A stretch of 64,000 nucleotides of DNA from assembly GCA_033398695.1 (NCBI GenBank), contig CM065802.1:83252096-83316095 (forward strand). Reading direction: 5' to 3'. The translations under genes and the position numbers were made by a program. Within the stretch, counting starts at the first letter, position 1, and each line of letters opens with the position of its first letter. The notes under the pieces are model-generated. The model saw only the letters and a list, made by a program, of their open reading frames with translations, was not told where the DNA came from and searched no databases. Shown here in pieces: positions 20,981 through 32,183 of this stretch. This stretch comes from Orobanche coerulescens. Taxonomy: Eukaryota > Streptophyta > Magnoliopsida > Lamiales > Orobanchaceae.

Positions 20981-21724
20981 TCATCAGTGACATTTCTCGG
21001 ACATGTGATTTCATCAGACGGGGTTCGTGTCGACCCTCAGAAGACGGAGGCTATCCGATATTGGCAACATCCGAAGTATGTTAAGGAAATCTGAAGCTTT
21101 CTCGGACTAGCAGGCTATTACTGGCGATTTGTGGAAGGATTTTCTAAAATCGCTCAACCTATGACTAACCTTTTGCGGAAGGATAAGAAATACATGTGGA
21201 CTAACGTGTGTCAGCAGATTTTTGAGGAACTCAAGAGCCGTTTAATTTCAGCGCCTGTCCTTTCTTTACCACAAGGGACAGAAGGATTTGTGGTTTATAG
21301 TGACGCGTCCAGACATGGTCTCGGATGTGTATTAATGCAGAAGGGGAAAGTGATTGCATATGCTTCACGGCAACTGAGGCATTACGAGGTCAATTATCTG
21401 ACCCATGACCTGGAGCTAGCGGCCGTGGTATTCGCGTTGAAGATTTGGCATCATTATCTTTATGGCATCACCTGTCAGATTTTCACCGATCATAGGAGTT
21501 TAAAGTATATTTTTACTCAGAAGGAGTTAAACATGCGACAGAGATGGTGGTTGGAACTGATTAAAGATTATGACATTGAGATACAATACCACCCGGGTAA
21601 GGCAAATGTCGTCGCCGATGCCTTGAGCCATAAGTCCGTTCAGGAGCAAATACTTGCTCGTTTGACTGCTCAGAAGGAACTTCAACAGGAATTCCTAAAG
21701 CCTGAGATCGAGGTCTGGTTATAG
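20976..21724 (+). pseudogene. pol: E RT C-terminus and RNase H
   Basis: Begins at [17 protein letters not shown], the end of RT, so the catalytic FIDD part is deleted. After one stop (21092-21094) RNase H reads openly from 21131 to 21724, with its Asp in [10 protein letters not shown], Glu in HDLELAA, Asp in FTDHRSL and the final VADALSH. RNase H is the best-preserved domain of E. Confidence 0.75.
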
Positions 21725-22978
21725 CGAGTGCAAGGGAAACTTTGTATGTTAGAGATTTCATCGCCACCGGAGGAGGCAGTCAGAACGAAATAGGGTTCAG
21801 ACCCATTTTTTGTGTGCATACGAGATGATGTGGCTCAGGGGAAAGCCCCTGGATTTGTGGTCCACGAGGATGGACTCTTGCAATTTAAGAACCGGTTATG
21901 CGTTCCGGCTGATGACGAGTTGAAAAACTCGATTTTGAGAGAGGCCTATGCTACCCCTTATTCTATCTATCTGGGGTTTAGCAAGATGTACAAAGACTTG
22001 AAACAAAATTACTGGTGGAGTAATATGAAGCGAGAAGTCGCAGAATTTGTTTCGAGATGTTTAACCTATCAGCAAGTCAAGATAGAACATCAGCGACCAG
22101 CGGGTATGCTGAAACCGCTCCCTATTCTAGATTGGAAGGGGGAGGATGTTTCAATGGACTTCATCACGAGTTTGCCGACGAGTCGTCGTGGCATGAATAC
22201 AATTTGGGTAATCATGGATCATTTAACTAAGTTAACTCATTTCCTTGAGATCAAGGATACGTGGGGTCCTGAGAGACTTGCCCAGTTATTCATGAAAGAG
22301 ATCGTGAGATTGCACGGTACTCCTAAGAGTATCGTTTCTGATCGTGACAGGCGAATTATGTCACATTTTCTGAAATCCGTTCATCATGCTATGGGAACTC
22401 AGCTAAATACCCTCAGTCCAACGGACAATCAGAGCGAACTATTTAGACGTTGGAGGACATGTTGAGAGCATGTGTTCTCGATTGGAAAGGCGATTGGGAA
22501 GCCCAACTACTGTTGATCGAGTTCACGTACAATAACAGTGGGCATGCTTCGATTAAGATGGCACCTTACGAGGCCTTATACGGTCGTCATTGTCGATCTC
22601 CCTTATGCTGGGATGACTTATCAGAATCAATCGACACTGAGCCCGATATGCTAATAGCTGCCCGCGAGAAGGTAGCGTTGATCCGGAGTCATTTGTTGAC
22701 CGCCCAGAGTCGACAAAAATCATATGCAGATAATCGTCATCGACCATTAGAGTTCGAGGCAGATGACCACGTTCTGGTCAAGGTATCCCCGAGTCGAGGT
22801 ATCTTCCGTTTCAGGAAGAGGGGAAAGTTGAGTCCGAGATTCATTGGACCATTTGAGATTTTGGATCGAGTAGGCAATCTGGCTTATCGATTGGCGTTAC
22901 CCCCGGCTTTGAGCCGAGTTCATAACGTGTTTCACATCTCTCAGTTGCGGAAGTATGTTGCTGACCCTAGTCACATAC
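21725..22978 (+). pseudogene. pol: E integrase
   Basis: Frame 21812-22465 carries the HHCC region with two losses (HPG reads YLG; CLTC reads CLTY), a core Asp in SMDFITS and a second in VSDRD. The part around the catalytic Glu is frameshifted at about 22420. Frame 22450-22983 covers the end of the core (LYGRHCRSPLCWDD) and the GPF module through VHNVFHISQLRKYV. Confidence 0.75.
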
Positions 22979-23181
22979 TTTAATTCGATGAAATCGAGAT
23001 AGCGGATGATCATACGTATGAGGAATGTCCTGTACGAGTTCTAGAGTGACGAATCAAACAGTTGAGGAATAAGACGATTCCTTTGGTTAAGATTCAGTGG
23101 TCTATACACGGATTCGAAGAGGCTACTTGGGAAACTGAGGATAGTATGCGATAGAGTTATCCCGAATTGTTTGACCCTTAG
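22979..23181 (+). pseudogene. E chromodomain remnant
   Basis: Matches G's chromodomain (IKQLRNKTIPLVKIQWS, TWETED, YPELFDP) but has in-frame stops at the junction with integrase, inside the domain and near its end. Confidence 0.65.
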
Positions 23182-23214
23182 TTTTGAGGACGAAACTCTT
23201 TTAAGGGGGGAGTA
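23180..23214 (+). promoter_or_regulatory. Dyad and PPT of E
   Basis: AGTTTTGAGGACGAAACT (23180-23197; one arm mismatch) and a purine tract (23203-23212) directly before the LTR. Confidence 0.65.
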
Positions 23215-23439
23215 TGTAATACCCGGTTGCGAACTCATTTATTTTCATTCAGTAATTGTCACTCAGTAATTCTCACTCATTAATAATCATTCATATTCAT
23301 TGATTCGTGTTCACCGTTCGGCGCATTTTTGAATCGTACATCAGTTATTATTCATCATTCAACCCTGTTTGAGATCGAGACGAGAATATTGTCATTATCA
23401 TCATATTTTGATAGTCTGTGTGTGAAGAGTAATGCATGC

Positions 23440-23870
23440 GACGTACTCTTGTTAGCACGCACTAATCGAGTACTGGTAGCGCACGCTATCGCTCAGCATT
23501 AGCGCACGCTAGTGCAAGTGAGGCAGACAGTCCAGAAGGTACTGGACTGAATTGGAGAATTCATAGCGCAGGCTATGAGTGGAAAATAGCGTACGCTAAT
23601 TGTACTAGTAACGCACCATAAGTCATCGTAGTAGCACGCGCTAAGATGAGCAGGGCAGAGGACAGTAGGTTCTGAACTCCACTTACTGGGCACCAACTAT
23701 CAGGTAGCGCACGCTAACATCCGGTTAACGCACGCTAAGAGGAAGGCGTTAGCGCATGCTACCAAGTACGTAGCGCATGCTAACGCGGCAGGCAGAGTTC
23801 ACTAGACTACCCGATGAACCCGCTAGTGCACGCTACTCGCAGGAGATAGCGCACGCTAAGCTGGGTTTGG
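23440..23870 (+). repeat. TAGCGCACGCTA palindrome array in U3 of E LTR
   Basis: About 13 copies of a 12-bp palindromic or near-palindromic word (TAGCGCACGCTA with variants such as TAGCGTACGCTA and TAGCGCATGCTA), spaced irregularly by about 10-60 bp of unrelated sequence. The array stops about 12 bp before the TATA box. It is CpG-rich in an AT-rich LTR. Confidence 0.85.
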
Positions 23871-23880
23871 TATAAATAGG
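23871..23880 (+). promoter_or_regulatory. TATA box, E LTR
   Basis: TATAAATAGG directly after the palindrome array. Confidence 0.65.
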
Positions 23881-25539
23881 ACACTTCACTCTCCATTTCG
23901 TCATTTCTTCATTTCTCCTCCTTTCCGGGTGATTTTGGGCGATTCACGAAGGGTTCTTCGAGCTGCAATCTTCTAGCAACATCTCTAAGCTCCTAGTTCA
24001 TATTAATCAACATTTAATCATCTCCATCGCTCCAAATCAAGGTAACTTTTCTTGAAGCTAGAATTTCGGGATTTGAGGGTTTTCTTCCCGATCTATTCGA
24101 GTTAGCCTGCTTTTATGTTGTAATATGTTGGATATAGATTATCTACCTTGTATACATGTATTCTTACGGATTTATTGGTGTATTTTTTTGGAATTGTTGA
24201 GTATTTGGGGAATTGTTCAAGAACACCTTGAGTGTTGACTTAGGAATTTGGGGTTTCAATTTAATGTTGTTGTAATCTCGAATGGAGTATTCTTATTGGA
24301 TTATTGATTATATTGATGATGTTTTGTTGGATTGAATCACTCATTTGGAGGTTGGTTTCAATATAATTGGGGTTGTTTGTAAACAATGGAAGAATGTTTG
24401 CAACGTGTTTGTCAAAATGCCCCAATGAGTTTGAATTTGTTGTATCAACTTCTTGAATTGGTTATGATCGTAATTGATACGTATATTAAGCGAATTGTTG
24501 GTACTTGTGTTATTCAAGGTTGTTCGAGCGATCGGTAACTCCATTAAGGATGTTTGTTTAAGGAAGGATATTTCATCACCGGTATTGAGGCAAGTTAATT
24601 CTTGCTCGGTTAAAAGGATAATCATTCCTTTCGTTGTTGTTCATTCATATATATAATTAATTCATCATACATCAATAATGTTGAGACTTGTAATTATCAA
24701 AATAATCATTCAATTCACGAGGAACAATGGTTCCAATCATTTCATTTGAAGCTATCACTCATTGCGTCATTATTTCACCTCGGTGAGTCATTCTTGACCC
24801 TTGTCGGATTTCTATTCATTGTTCTTCATCATGGTCGCTTTTGTTCTTGTGACCTTCCGGGATTGTATTGCGTTCTGGGTGGTATATGTGTGGAATGTTT
24901 AGTCGGGCACACTAAGGTCATTGTGTATATGCGGGAATCCGGACACATTGGATTGTGCACACGGTAATGTGCCTCCGTGAGACTAATTTGGCAAAGTTTT
25001 GCGGGTGTTTCTGCGGGACGCCGGGCACTCGGCAGGCTTTTGCACTTGCACATCCCATTCGTGGCGTACTATGATGCCCATCGTTCAACTTGATTTCATA
25101 ACTAATTCATGTGATTATTGATTTGTTCAACTCTTGAGGATTGTTGTTCTGTGTAACTGACCCCATTGGGGATGTTGTTTTTAGGTCATGGCCAGGGAAA
25201 GGCACGGGAAGAGAACGTTGACGGCAATGAGTCCCAGTGATACTAGTAGGGGGGGCAGTCTTTCCATTTATTCATGTTTTCTTTGATGTGTATTTTCCGC
25301 TGCAGTTTCTGTTTGGACTTTCATTTATTCAATGTTGTATATTTCATCTTCATATGAAATATATATGTATTCTGTATTCCTGGGTGTACTGTACTTGAAA
25401 CTTCTCATCGGAGTAATTGGTAATATAATGTGGTTCGGTACTACAGTTATATTATTTAATTCATTAATTTTCATTTGCCGGGTGGATCCCAGTTGGGGGT
25501 CCACGCCACTATAATAGCCACCTAGTTTGGGGTCTTACA

Positions 25540-26300
25540 AGTGAAGCTCCTAATCATTACTCCAGTCTAGGGCGCAAGCCTGTAACATATCCTCCAACGT
25601 CTGAATCGTCCGCTCCAGCTGACCGTCTGATCGAGGATGAAAATACATGCTCAATCTCAACTCGGTACCCAAAGCCTGATGAACGGCCTGCCAAAAATGC
25701 GATACGAAACGACCATCTCGATCGGAAACAATGGTCTTAGGGGCACTATGCAATCTCACGATCTCAGCTATAAACGTTCGAGCCAATCTCTTCGGTCCAC
25801 AAGTATCCTTAATACCTAGGAAATGTGCATACTTGGTCAACCGATCGACGATTACCCAAATCATATTCATTCCAGCTCTAGTTCTCGGCATCCCAGTGAT
25901 AAAATCCATAGAGATATCTTCCCACTTCCACTCAGGAATGGGAAGCGGCTTCAACAACCCCGCTGGTCGTTGGTGTTCAATCTTGACTTGTTAATACATC
26001 AAGCACCATAGTACAAACTCCGTGACATCTTTCTTCATATTATTCCACCATAAATTTCGCTTCAAGTCCTTGTACATCTTACTCGTTCCGGGGTGGATTG
26101 AGTAAGGCGTAGCTTGAGCTTCTCGGAGAATTCTTTGCCTCAACTCTAGATCATTCGGAACACAAAGCCTGCCCTGAAATCTCAGAATACTATCCTCGTG
26201 GACCATAAAACCAGGGGCTTTTCCTTTAATCACATATTCTTTCAGTTGAGAGATCATCGGGTCACTCCACTGTTTCCCTTTGATGTCGTCAACCAAGGAC
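25540..26300 (-). pseudogene. pol: C integrase, truncated by E
   Basis: Minus-strand frames 25991-26296 and 25550-25957 encode the HHCC zinc region (IHPGTSKMY; the CLTC motif reads CLMY followed by a stop) and the core (Asp in SMDFITG, Asp in VSDRDG, Glu in LERTIQTLED). The catalytic triad is therefore present. The frame ends at the junction with E after LDWSND. Confidence 0.8.
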
Positions 26301-26875
26301 TAAGTAATTTCAAGAGTGCACAACTGTCCTTGTACTCTTTGAAGCCAAACTTCTATTCCTTGCTTGATTAAATCCTGACGAATCTTCGTCTAAGCTGTAA
26401 GAACCTCAAGCATCTGAAGCGATGCCGATTTGCGACTCAAAGCGTCCGCGACGACATTGGCCTTTCCCGGGTGGTAAAGAATTTCCAAATCGTAATCCTT
26501 AGACCAATTCCAACCAACTTCTCTGTCTCATATTCAGCTCTTTCTGACTAAAAATATACTTGAAACTCTTGTGATCGGTATAAATCCGACACGGAAAGCC
26601 ATACAAATAATGCCGCCAAATCTTTGGAGCGAAGACAATTCGTCCAACTCCAAATCGTGAGTAGGATAGTTCATCTCATATGGCTTCAACTGTCGTGACG
26701 CAAAATCTATCGTCTTATCATGCTGCATAAGCACACATCCCAGCCCTTGGCCCTAGGCGTCGCTGTAGACTGCAAATCCTTCATTACCCTATGGTCAAGC
26801 TAAAATCGGCACTGAGGTCAAACGTCTCTTTAGCTCATTGAAGCTCTGCTGTCTCTCAGTCGTCCAAACAAACTT
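26301..26875 (-). pseudogene. pol: C RNase H, frameshifted
   Basis: Homologous to the RNase H of F (56113-56540). Pieces include [20 protein letters not shown] (26734 leftwards) and [16 protein letters not shown] sequence near 26440-26480. At least two frameshifts occur, and HDLELAA is altered to HDLELDE. Confidence 0.7.
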
Positions 26876-27829
26876 TTATGTCTTCTGGAGTAATTTCGTA
26901 AGCGTCTGAGCGAGTTTCGATAACCCCTCGATGAACCGATGGTAATACCCAACAAGATCCAAAAAGCTACGAACTTCTTTAACATTTTTAGGAGGTCCCC
27001 AATCTAGCACTGCCTCAATCGTCTGTGGGTCTACACGAACCCCTTCGGCCGAAATCACATGACCGACAAACATAACTTCTTCCAACCAGAACTCACATTT
27101 TGAGAATTTTGTATAGAGGTGTTCGGCTCTCAAAACATCAAGTATCAGACGCAAGTGCCGGGCATGTTCCTCCTTATCTCGAGAATAAATCAAGATGTCG
27201 TCGATAAAGACGACCACACATCTGTCCAAGTATTCGATGAATATCTTGTTCATTAGTTGCATGAACACTGCTGGTGCATTAGTCAATCCAAAAGGCATGA
27301 CCACAAATTCATAATATCCGTACCTCGTCCCAAATGCAGTCTTTGGAACGTCGGACTCTTTCACCCGGAGCTGATAGTACCCTGATCTCAAATCAATTTT
27401 TGAGAATACTACGGCTCCCTGCAACTGATCAAATAAATCATCTATACAAGGCAAAGAATACTTATTCTTGATGGTCACTTTGTTCAGTTCACGGTAATCA
27501 ATGCATAAACGTAATGAATCATACTTCTTTCTCACAAAAAGAACAGGTATGCCCCAAGGTGAAGCGCTCGGTCTGATGTAGCATTTGTCTAATAATTCTC
27601 CCAGCTGACTCTTTAGTTCTTGCATTTCGGAAGGTGCCATCCGATAAGGTGCCTTAGAAATCGGAGCCGCATCAGGCTCTAAGTCCACAGAAAATTCTAT
27701 CTCTCGATCCGGCGGTAATCCCAAAAGGTCGTCCGGAAAAACATCGGGATACTTATTAATAACTGGAATCGAAGAGAAATCGACTTGTTCTCTTCCGTCT
27801 TCAAAGCATAACACCAATAGCCCGTGCAA
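26876..27829 (-). CDS. pol: C reverse transcriptase domain, open over 317 codons
   Basis: RT copies element RNA into cDNA. In order the frame shows the linker ([20 protein letters not shown]), the fingers ([34 protein letters not shown]), the palm Asp ([15 protein letters not shown]), the [16 protein letters not shown] motif, the catalytic FIDDILIYS box and the connection through [13 protein letters not shown]. It ends at a stop after LLQKT (26876-26878), where intact copies would run on into RNase H. Both Asp residues of the active site are intact. It is one domain of an original gag-pol polyprotein, so the first Met is not a real start. Without its flanks the copy is not autonomous. Confidence 0.85.
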   Translation of the reverse strand: MHGLLVLCFEDGREQVDFSSIPVINKYPDVFPDDLLGLPPDREIEFSVDLEPDAAPISKAPYRMAPSEMQELKSQLGELLDKCYIRPSASPWGIPVLFVRKKYDSLRLCIDYRELNKVTIKNKYSLPCIDDLFDQLQGAVVFSKIDLRSGYYQLRVKESDVPKTAFGTRYGYYEFVVMPFGLTNAPAVFMQLMNKIFIEYLDRCVVVFIDDILIYSRDKEEHARHLRLILDVLRAEHLYTKFSKCEFWLEEVMFVGHVISAEGVRVDPQTIEAVLDWGPPKNVKEVRSFLDLVGYYHRFIEGLSKLAQTLTKLLQKT

Positions 27830-28330
27830 CCTTTATTCAAAAGTTTTACGGCCTTCATGGCACTGATAAGCAACTTAGGTTGACCCAACTTACTTCCTAA
27901 AAATGAGTACTCGGATCTGTCTTCAGTCATCATAGTTATAATCTTAGTACGGTTGTTCATAATCACTTGGTGACCGTCAAGCTAATCCTCGCCGAGGATC
28001 ACATCCTCGCCTTCTATATCAACCACAATCAAATTCGATAACCAATCCATACCAGCTATATTCACCAGAAAGTCTCTAATCTCCTGGTTCCCCATGATTC
28101 TATCCCGGCTAGGTAGTTTCACAATGAAAGGATCGCAAGCAGTCATACAAGCTATATTCAAACGGCGTACACACTCCAAGGAGATGAAAGAATGTGTAGC
28201 ACCCGTATCAAAAAGTACACGAACTGGATGAGATAGGATATGAATGGTACCTGAGGCCACCGCCGCATCGGGTTCATCTGCTCGACGTATCTCATAGACT
28301 CGTGGGTGTGCCGAACCGATGCTAGAATCT
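27830..28330 (-). pseudogene. pol: C aspartic protease and linker
   Basis: The minus frame 27982-28260 contains the active site DTGATHSFIS (about 28185-28220), FIVKLPSRDRIMG and IEGEDVILGED. A stop at 27979-27981 breaks it before the linker frame (27697-27966). Protease would process the polyprotein. Confidence 0.8.
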
Positions 28331-29520
28331 CCCCCTCTAGCATTCTGACTCCGTCCCCGGCCTCTGCCGTAACTCTGCTGTGATTGTCTAAGTGGTAGCC
28401 GTTGATTCAGACTCTAATCTAAAGGCACTGGGCCGGAAGCCCGAGTGTCCACAGTGTGATCTTGATCGGGGTAATAAGCTGCCCTATGTCCCATCTGTCC
28501 ACAAGTGTGACACTTCAGCGGAGAGAAGTTGCACTCCAGATTAACGTGGCCTGGGCGACCACATTTAAAACAAGTTATCGGGCGTGTTTAGGCGCCTAGA
28601 GCAGAACGAAAACTCCTCTTTCCTCTAGCAGAACGTGATGACTGCTCGGCGGAACAGTTAGTCGCCTGAGGTCTCTGGAAGTTGCCGCCCTTAGAGCTAG
28701 AAAAACTTCCCGCGATCTTCTGCTTCTTCGGTTCTTCGGTGGTATCATTGTCGGGGCTTAACATGTCATGGGCCAAAGCTCTGTCCTGATATTCCTTCAA
28801 AGTGGTGCAAGAAAACCCGGCCATGTACCGCCGTAAATCTATATCCATCTGCATATCAAAGTAACGGATCTTGTCACGCTCGTCTTGCACTTGATTCTTC
28901 ACGTGGATCAACTGTTGGTTGTACTCCACTATCGCCTGCGAGACTGGAATGTTCTGCGGCTTAGCCTCAAAAAAGGCTCGGATTCTGTCTTCTTGAACTG
29001 GCCAAGGACAAAAATAGTCCTCCAGTAGCTCTTTAAACTCTCCCCATGTAGAAACATGATCCTGTGGCTCGATAACTTTCCACCACGTCGTGGCTTCCTT
29101 GGTAAGGAAGTACTCAGCAATCGGTACCTTCCTCGCTTCCGGAGAATCAACCGCTTAGAAGACATTCTCTAACTCCGCTAGCCAATACTCCCAACCTAAT
29201 GGGTCTGTGGCACCGCTGAACTGTGGAGGATGCATACGGATCACGTTCTGAAGCAAGGCATCCGTTGTTGGGTTCGGATTGTTCAACTGAACGACTTGGG
29301 CAAAGATGGTCATCTGGTTGGCCAATTGTTGAAGAACATTCGCAACTCCAACATCTGCGTTGTTCCCTTGGCCTGTCGACTGGTCATACTGACTTTCGGT
29401 GTCAGGATACACCGAGTTAGATAAGTTGGGGGTGGTCGACCCCGCAATGGAACTGAGGAAACGGCCGCGTCGCGTCCTCGTCCGCATCCACGAACATGGC
29501 CTCGTCCCTATCCCCTACCA
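28331..29520 (-). pseudogene. gag: C gag with two CCHC knuckles
   Basis: From the right: an N-terminus with a Gly/Arg-rich start containing a stop (about 29500-29520), VLQQLANQMTIFAQVV, the core (ATDPLGWEYWLAELENVF; DERDKIRYFDMQMDIDLRRYM; LKEYQDRALAHDM) and a basic tail. Near 28500-28580 there are two knuckles (CFKCGRPGHVNLEC; CHTCGQMGHRAAYY with the last Cys changed to Tyr). Frame breaks occur at about 28588, 28929 and 29158. It is the most complete gag in the window. Confidence 0.8.
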
Positions 29521-29670
29521 TCAAACATTCTGAAGAATACACAAGGCACGTAAGTATAATTCAATCGCACGTCATCGAAGTGACCGATTCCCAAAAATAC
29601 CAAATCAGAAGCAAAGCGATTAAGGAAACACCAGAAGAGTAAGAGGACTTACAAGTACCGGTCGCACTGT
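29521..29670 (-). other. C leader fragment between gag and LINE
   Basis: 150 bp with no gene, upstream of C's gag. The LINE 3' tail begins at about 29671. Confidence 0.5.
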
Positions 29671-30084
29671 AAACCAAACCAAACATACCGAGTATATCCC
29701 GCTCAGAGCAGGGTCTGGGGAGGGTAAGATGTACGCAGACCATGCCCCTACTTTTTATGATAGGGAGGCTGTTTCCGTGAAGACCCCCAGCTTAGTGCAC
29801 AGCAAAGTATTGAGTGATATTTACAAAGAAGTATATGATGCGAAAAAGCTCAAAACCATACCTGAGCCCATGGCTTAATTCACATGAGATTTACCTAAGT
29901 GGACTTTGGCAACTGCACTCTCGATGAACGCTGCTCCAACAGAGAAGAGGTAGACTCAGCGCACAGCTCCCTATCAAAAATACACCAAATGCAAAAGGCA
30001 ACAGGATAAAATATACAATAAAAGTAAAAAGGAAAATGCAATGCTCTAGGTCAGAGTTAACCGAGACAACCCAACCCTGAGGCT
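29671..30084 (-). other. LINE 3' UTR and tail
   Basis: Non-coding. It has the conserved block GGTCTGCGTACATCTTACC on the minus strand (about 29710-29745) and a TTTGG-rich simple tail at the very end. Such simple tails are typical RTE 3' ends. Confidence 0.65.
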
Positions 30085-30585
30085 CTAAACTACAACACCG
30101 TACCCTACAAAAGAATCCACAACTCTGATCTGGCGCCTCCAAGCGCACCTATCCACAGTCATGGTCTCGGAAAGGTTTAGGGCCTTCAAATCTAATCTCA
30201 GCTGCTCCTCCCACGTCCTCCTCGGTCTGCCTCTCCTCCTCTCCCCGGCAACCAATAAACTTTCGACCCTCCTCACCGGAGCAGATGCCTGCCTCTTGCG
30301 GACGTGGCCAAACCATCTCAATCTCCCTTCCCTAACTTTCGCTTAAATGGGCGCCACTTCTAGCGCATTCCTGAAAACCCCGTTCGAGATTCTATCCAAC
30401 ATTGTGAGACCACACAACCAACGCAACATTATCATTTCAGCCACTTCCAGCTTGCTCTCAAGCGACTTCTTCATTGCCCAACATTCGGATCCATACAACA
30501 TTGCAGGTCGGATTTCCGCTCTATAGAATTAACCCTTCAACTTTAGAGGGACTTTCTTGTCGCACATGACCCCTGACGCTGCTCT
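30085..30585 (-). pseudogene. LINE ORF2 C-terminal region (WFGHV domain)
   Basis: Minus frames read LYGSECWAMKKSLESKLEV-type sequence, then LRWFGHVRKRQASAPVRR, a basic GERRRGRPRRTWEEQL segment and DRCAWRRQIRVVDSFVGYG. This C-terminal module is typical of plant RTE ORF2. Stops interrupt it near 30530 and 30345. Confidence 0.8.
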
Positions 30586-31455
30586 TCACCTTAGCCACCC
30601 CGACTTGATACGATGAGTGACATCATCATCACACTCACCTTCCTTCTGAATGATCAAACCCAAATATTTGAACTTATCCGTACGGGGTAAGATCTGATCC
30701 GCAATCATTACCTCTACATCTTCTTCGTTGGCCTCACCACTAAAGTTACACCAGAGATACTCGGTCTTAGACCGGCTCACACGCAAGCCCTGGAATTCTA
30801 ACTTAGACCTCCATAGCTTCAACTTCGAGTTCACCTCCCTTCTCGACTCCGCCACTAACACAATGTCGTCAGCAAAAAGCATGCACAACGGGACGCCATC
30901 CTGAATACCCCGTGAAATGACGTCAAGGATTAGAGCGAAGAGAAGAGGGCTTAGCCCCGATCCCTGGTGTAGCCCTATCTCAACCGGTAAATACTGGGTG
31001 TCACCAAATGGGGTCCTAACGCAAGTCCTAGCTTGGGAGTACATGTCTTGGATCGCCCTAACGAACGGCAATGACACCCTCCTCTCTACTAGGCTCCTAA
31101 AAATAACATCGCGTGGGATGCTATCATAAGCCTTCTCTAGATCAATGAAAACCATATGCAGGTCCTTACGCTGCTCTCTAAACTTCTCCATAAGACGTCT
31201 GACGAGATGAATAGCCTCAATCGTGGACCTCCCCGGCATGAAGCCAAATTGGTTCTCTGAGATCTCAACTTCTCTTCTAACCCTGCATTCCACCACTCTT
31301 TCCCAAAGTTTCATAGTATCACTGAGGAGTTTAATACCCCTATAGTTACTACAACTCTGGGCATCGCCTTTGTTCTTGAAAAACGGCACGACAATACTAC
31401 GCCTCCACTCCGTCGGCATCTTAGAACCTCTGAGGAGGATGTTGAATACCGCTAG
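30586..31455 (-). CDS. LINE reverse transcriptase, open over 277 codons
   Basis: The non-LTR RT carries out target-primed reverse transcription. Motifs in order are WRRSIVVPFFKNKGD, CSNYRGIKLLSDTMKLWE, ENQFGFMPGRSTIEAIHLVR, the palm Asp in FIDLEKAYDSIPRD, GLHQGSGLSPLLF and the catalytic LFADDIVLVAES box (plus-strand complement near 30860-30875). All RT residues look intact. A single stop at 31453-31455 separates it from the upstream part; the position suggests a Trp codon changed to TAG. Confidence 0.85.
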   Translation of the reverse strand, partial: LAVFNILLRGSKMPTEWRRSIVVPFFKNKGDAQSCSNYRGIKLLSDTMKLWERVVECRVRREVEISENQFGFMPGRSTIEAIHLVRRLMEKFREQRKDLHMVFIDLEKAYDSIPRDVIFRSLVERRVSLPFVRAIQDMYSQARTCVRTPFGDTQYLPVEIGLHQGSGLSPLLFALILDVISRGIQDGVPLCMLFADDIVLVAESRREVNSKLKLWRSKLEFQGLRVSRSKTEYLWCNFSGEANEEDVEVMIADQILPRTDKFKYLGLIIQKEGECDDDVTHRIKSGWLR

Positions 31456-32183
31456 CTATCGAACTCCAGCCTTCCCTGCATAAAGCCACACCTCAATAGG
31501 GATCTGATCCGGACCTACAGCCTTAGCTCTATTTTTCATTAGGGCACCCTTAACTTCCTCCTTGCTGATGCTCTCACAAGAACTAAAAGAACGAGCAGAA
31601 GATAGACTAGCTCCTTGCACCACCGAGTCACTACCCCTAGCCTCATTGAAAAGTTCAAAAAAATACCTATTCCACCTCTCCTTAATAGCCACATCGTTCA
31701 CTAACACTTGGCCCAAATCATCCTTAATAAACTTAATGGGACCCAGGTCGCGCCGCCCTCTTTCCCTAGCTTTCGCTAGTTTAAAAATAGCATTCGCTCC
31801 TTCTATGGTGTCTAGGCGCTTGTACATCTCCTCGTATGCCTCACCTTTAGCCTTAGCCACTGCCTTCTTAGCCTCTCTTTTCGCCACCTTGTACGCTACA
31901 ATCTTCAAGATTCTCTCCTCCTCAGCACTAACCGACAAAAGCTCCTTAAATAGCGCTTGTTTAGCATTGACCTTCTTTTGGACCTCCTCATTCCACCACC
32001 ATGCCTCCCTAGGTCCACTAGACCTACAACCTTCTCACCCACACTCCTAATAGCATTGGCCATGCTGGTCCACATAAGGTTAGCGTCGCCCCCTCGCAAA
32101 AAACCTCCTTCGCGGGTCAGGGACTCCCTGAATTCTGTCGCCTTCTCACCGTTCAGATCCTTCCAGAGAATCCTAGGTCTAGC
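31456..32183 (-). pseudogene. LINE ORF2 linker and RT N-terminus
   Basis: The minus frame 31456-31938 encodes a Lys/Ala-rich helical region (VAKREAKKAVAKAKGEAY) and the RT start (KARERGRRDLGPIKFIKDD, AVGPDQIPIEVW). Upstream, 31905-32183 continues the endonuclease-RT linker in another frame, so one indel lies near 31940-32010. At 32183 it is cut by copia B and continues at 40908. Confidence 0.75.

Larger units (their letters stand above)
20401..25539 (+). mobile_element. Chromovirus E, 5'-truncated in window, internally deleted, with 3' LTR
   Basis: Reads gag remnant, protease, (RT deleted), RNase H, integrase, chromodomain, PPT, 3' LTR (23215-25539). The pol sequence is very similar to G, and the LTR backbone matches G and S2. 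The left part is cut by S0. The right end abuts minus-strand integrase of C, so E is inserted in C. Confidence 0.8.
23215..25539 (+). repeat. 3' LTR of E
   Basis: TGTAATACCCGG to GGGTCTTACA, 2325 bp. The backbone after the TATA box matches S2 closely and G more distantly, but U3 carries the TAGCGCACGCTA-type array (23440-23870) instead of G's array. TATAAATAGG is at 23871. The adjoining bases AGTGA (25540-25544) are the TSD candidate. Confidence 0.85.

Noticed and set aside
23440..23870. CRISPR-like repeat array
   Set aside because: The repeat is a 12-bp palindrome with irregular spacers in a plant LTR; no repeat of CRISPR length, no cas genes.
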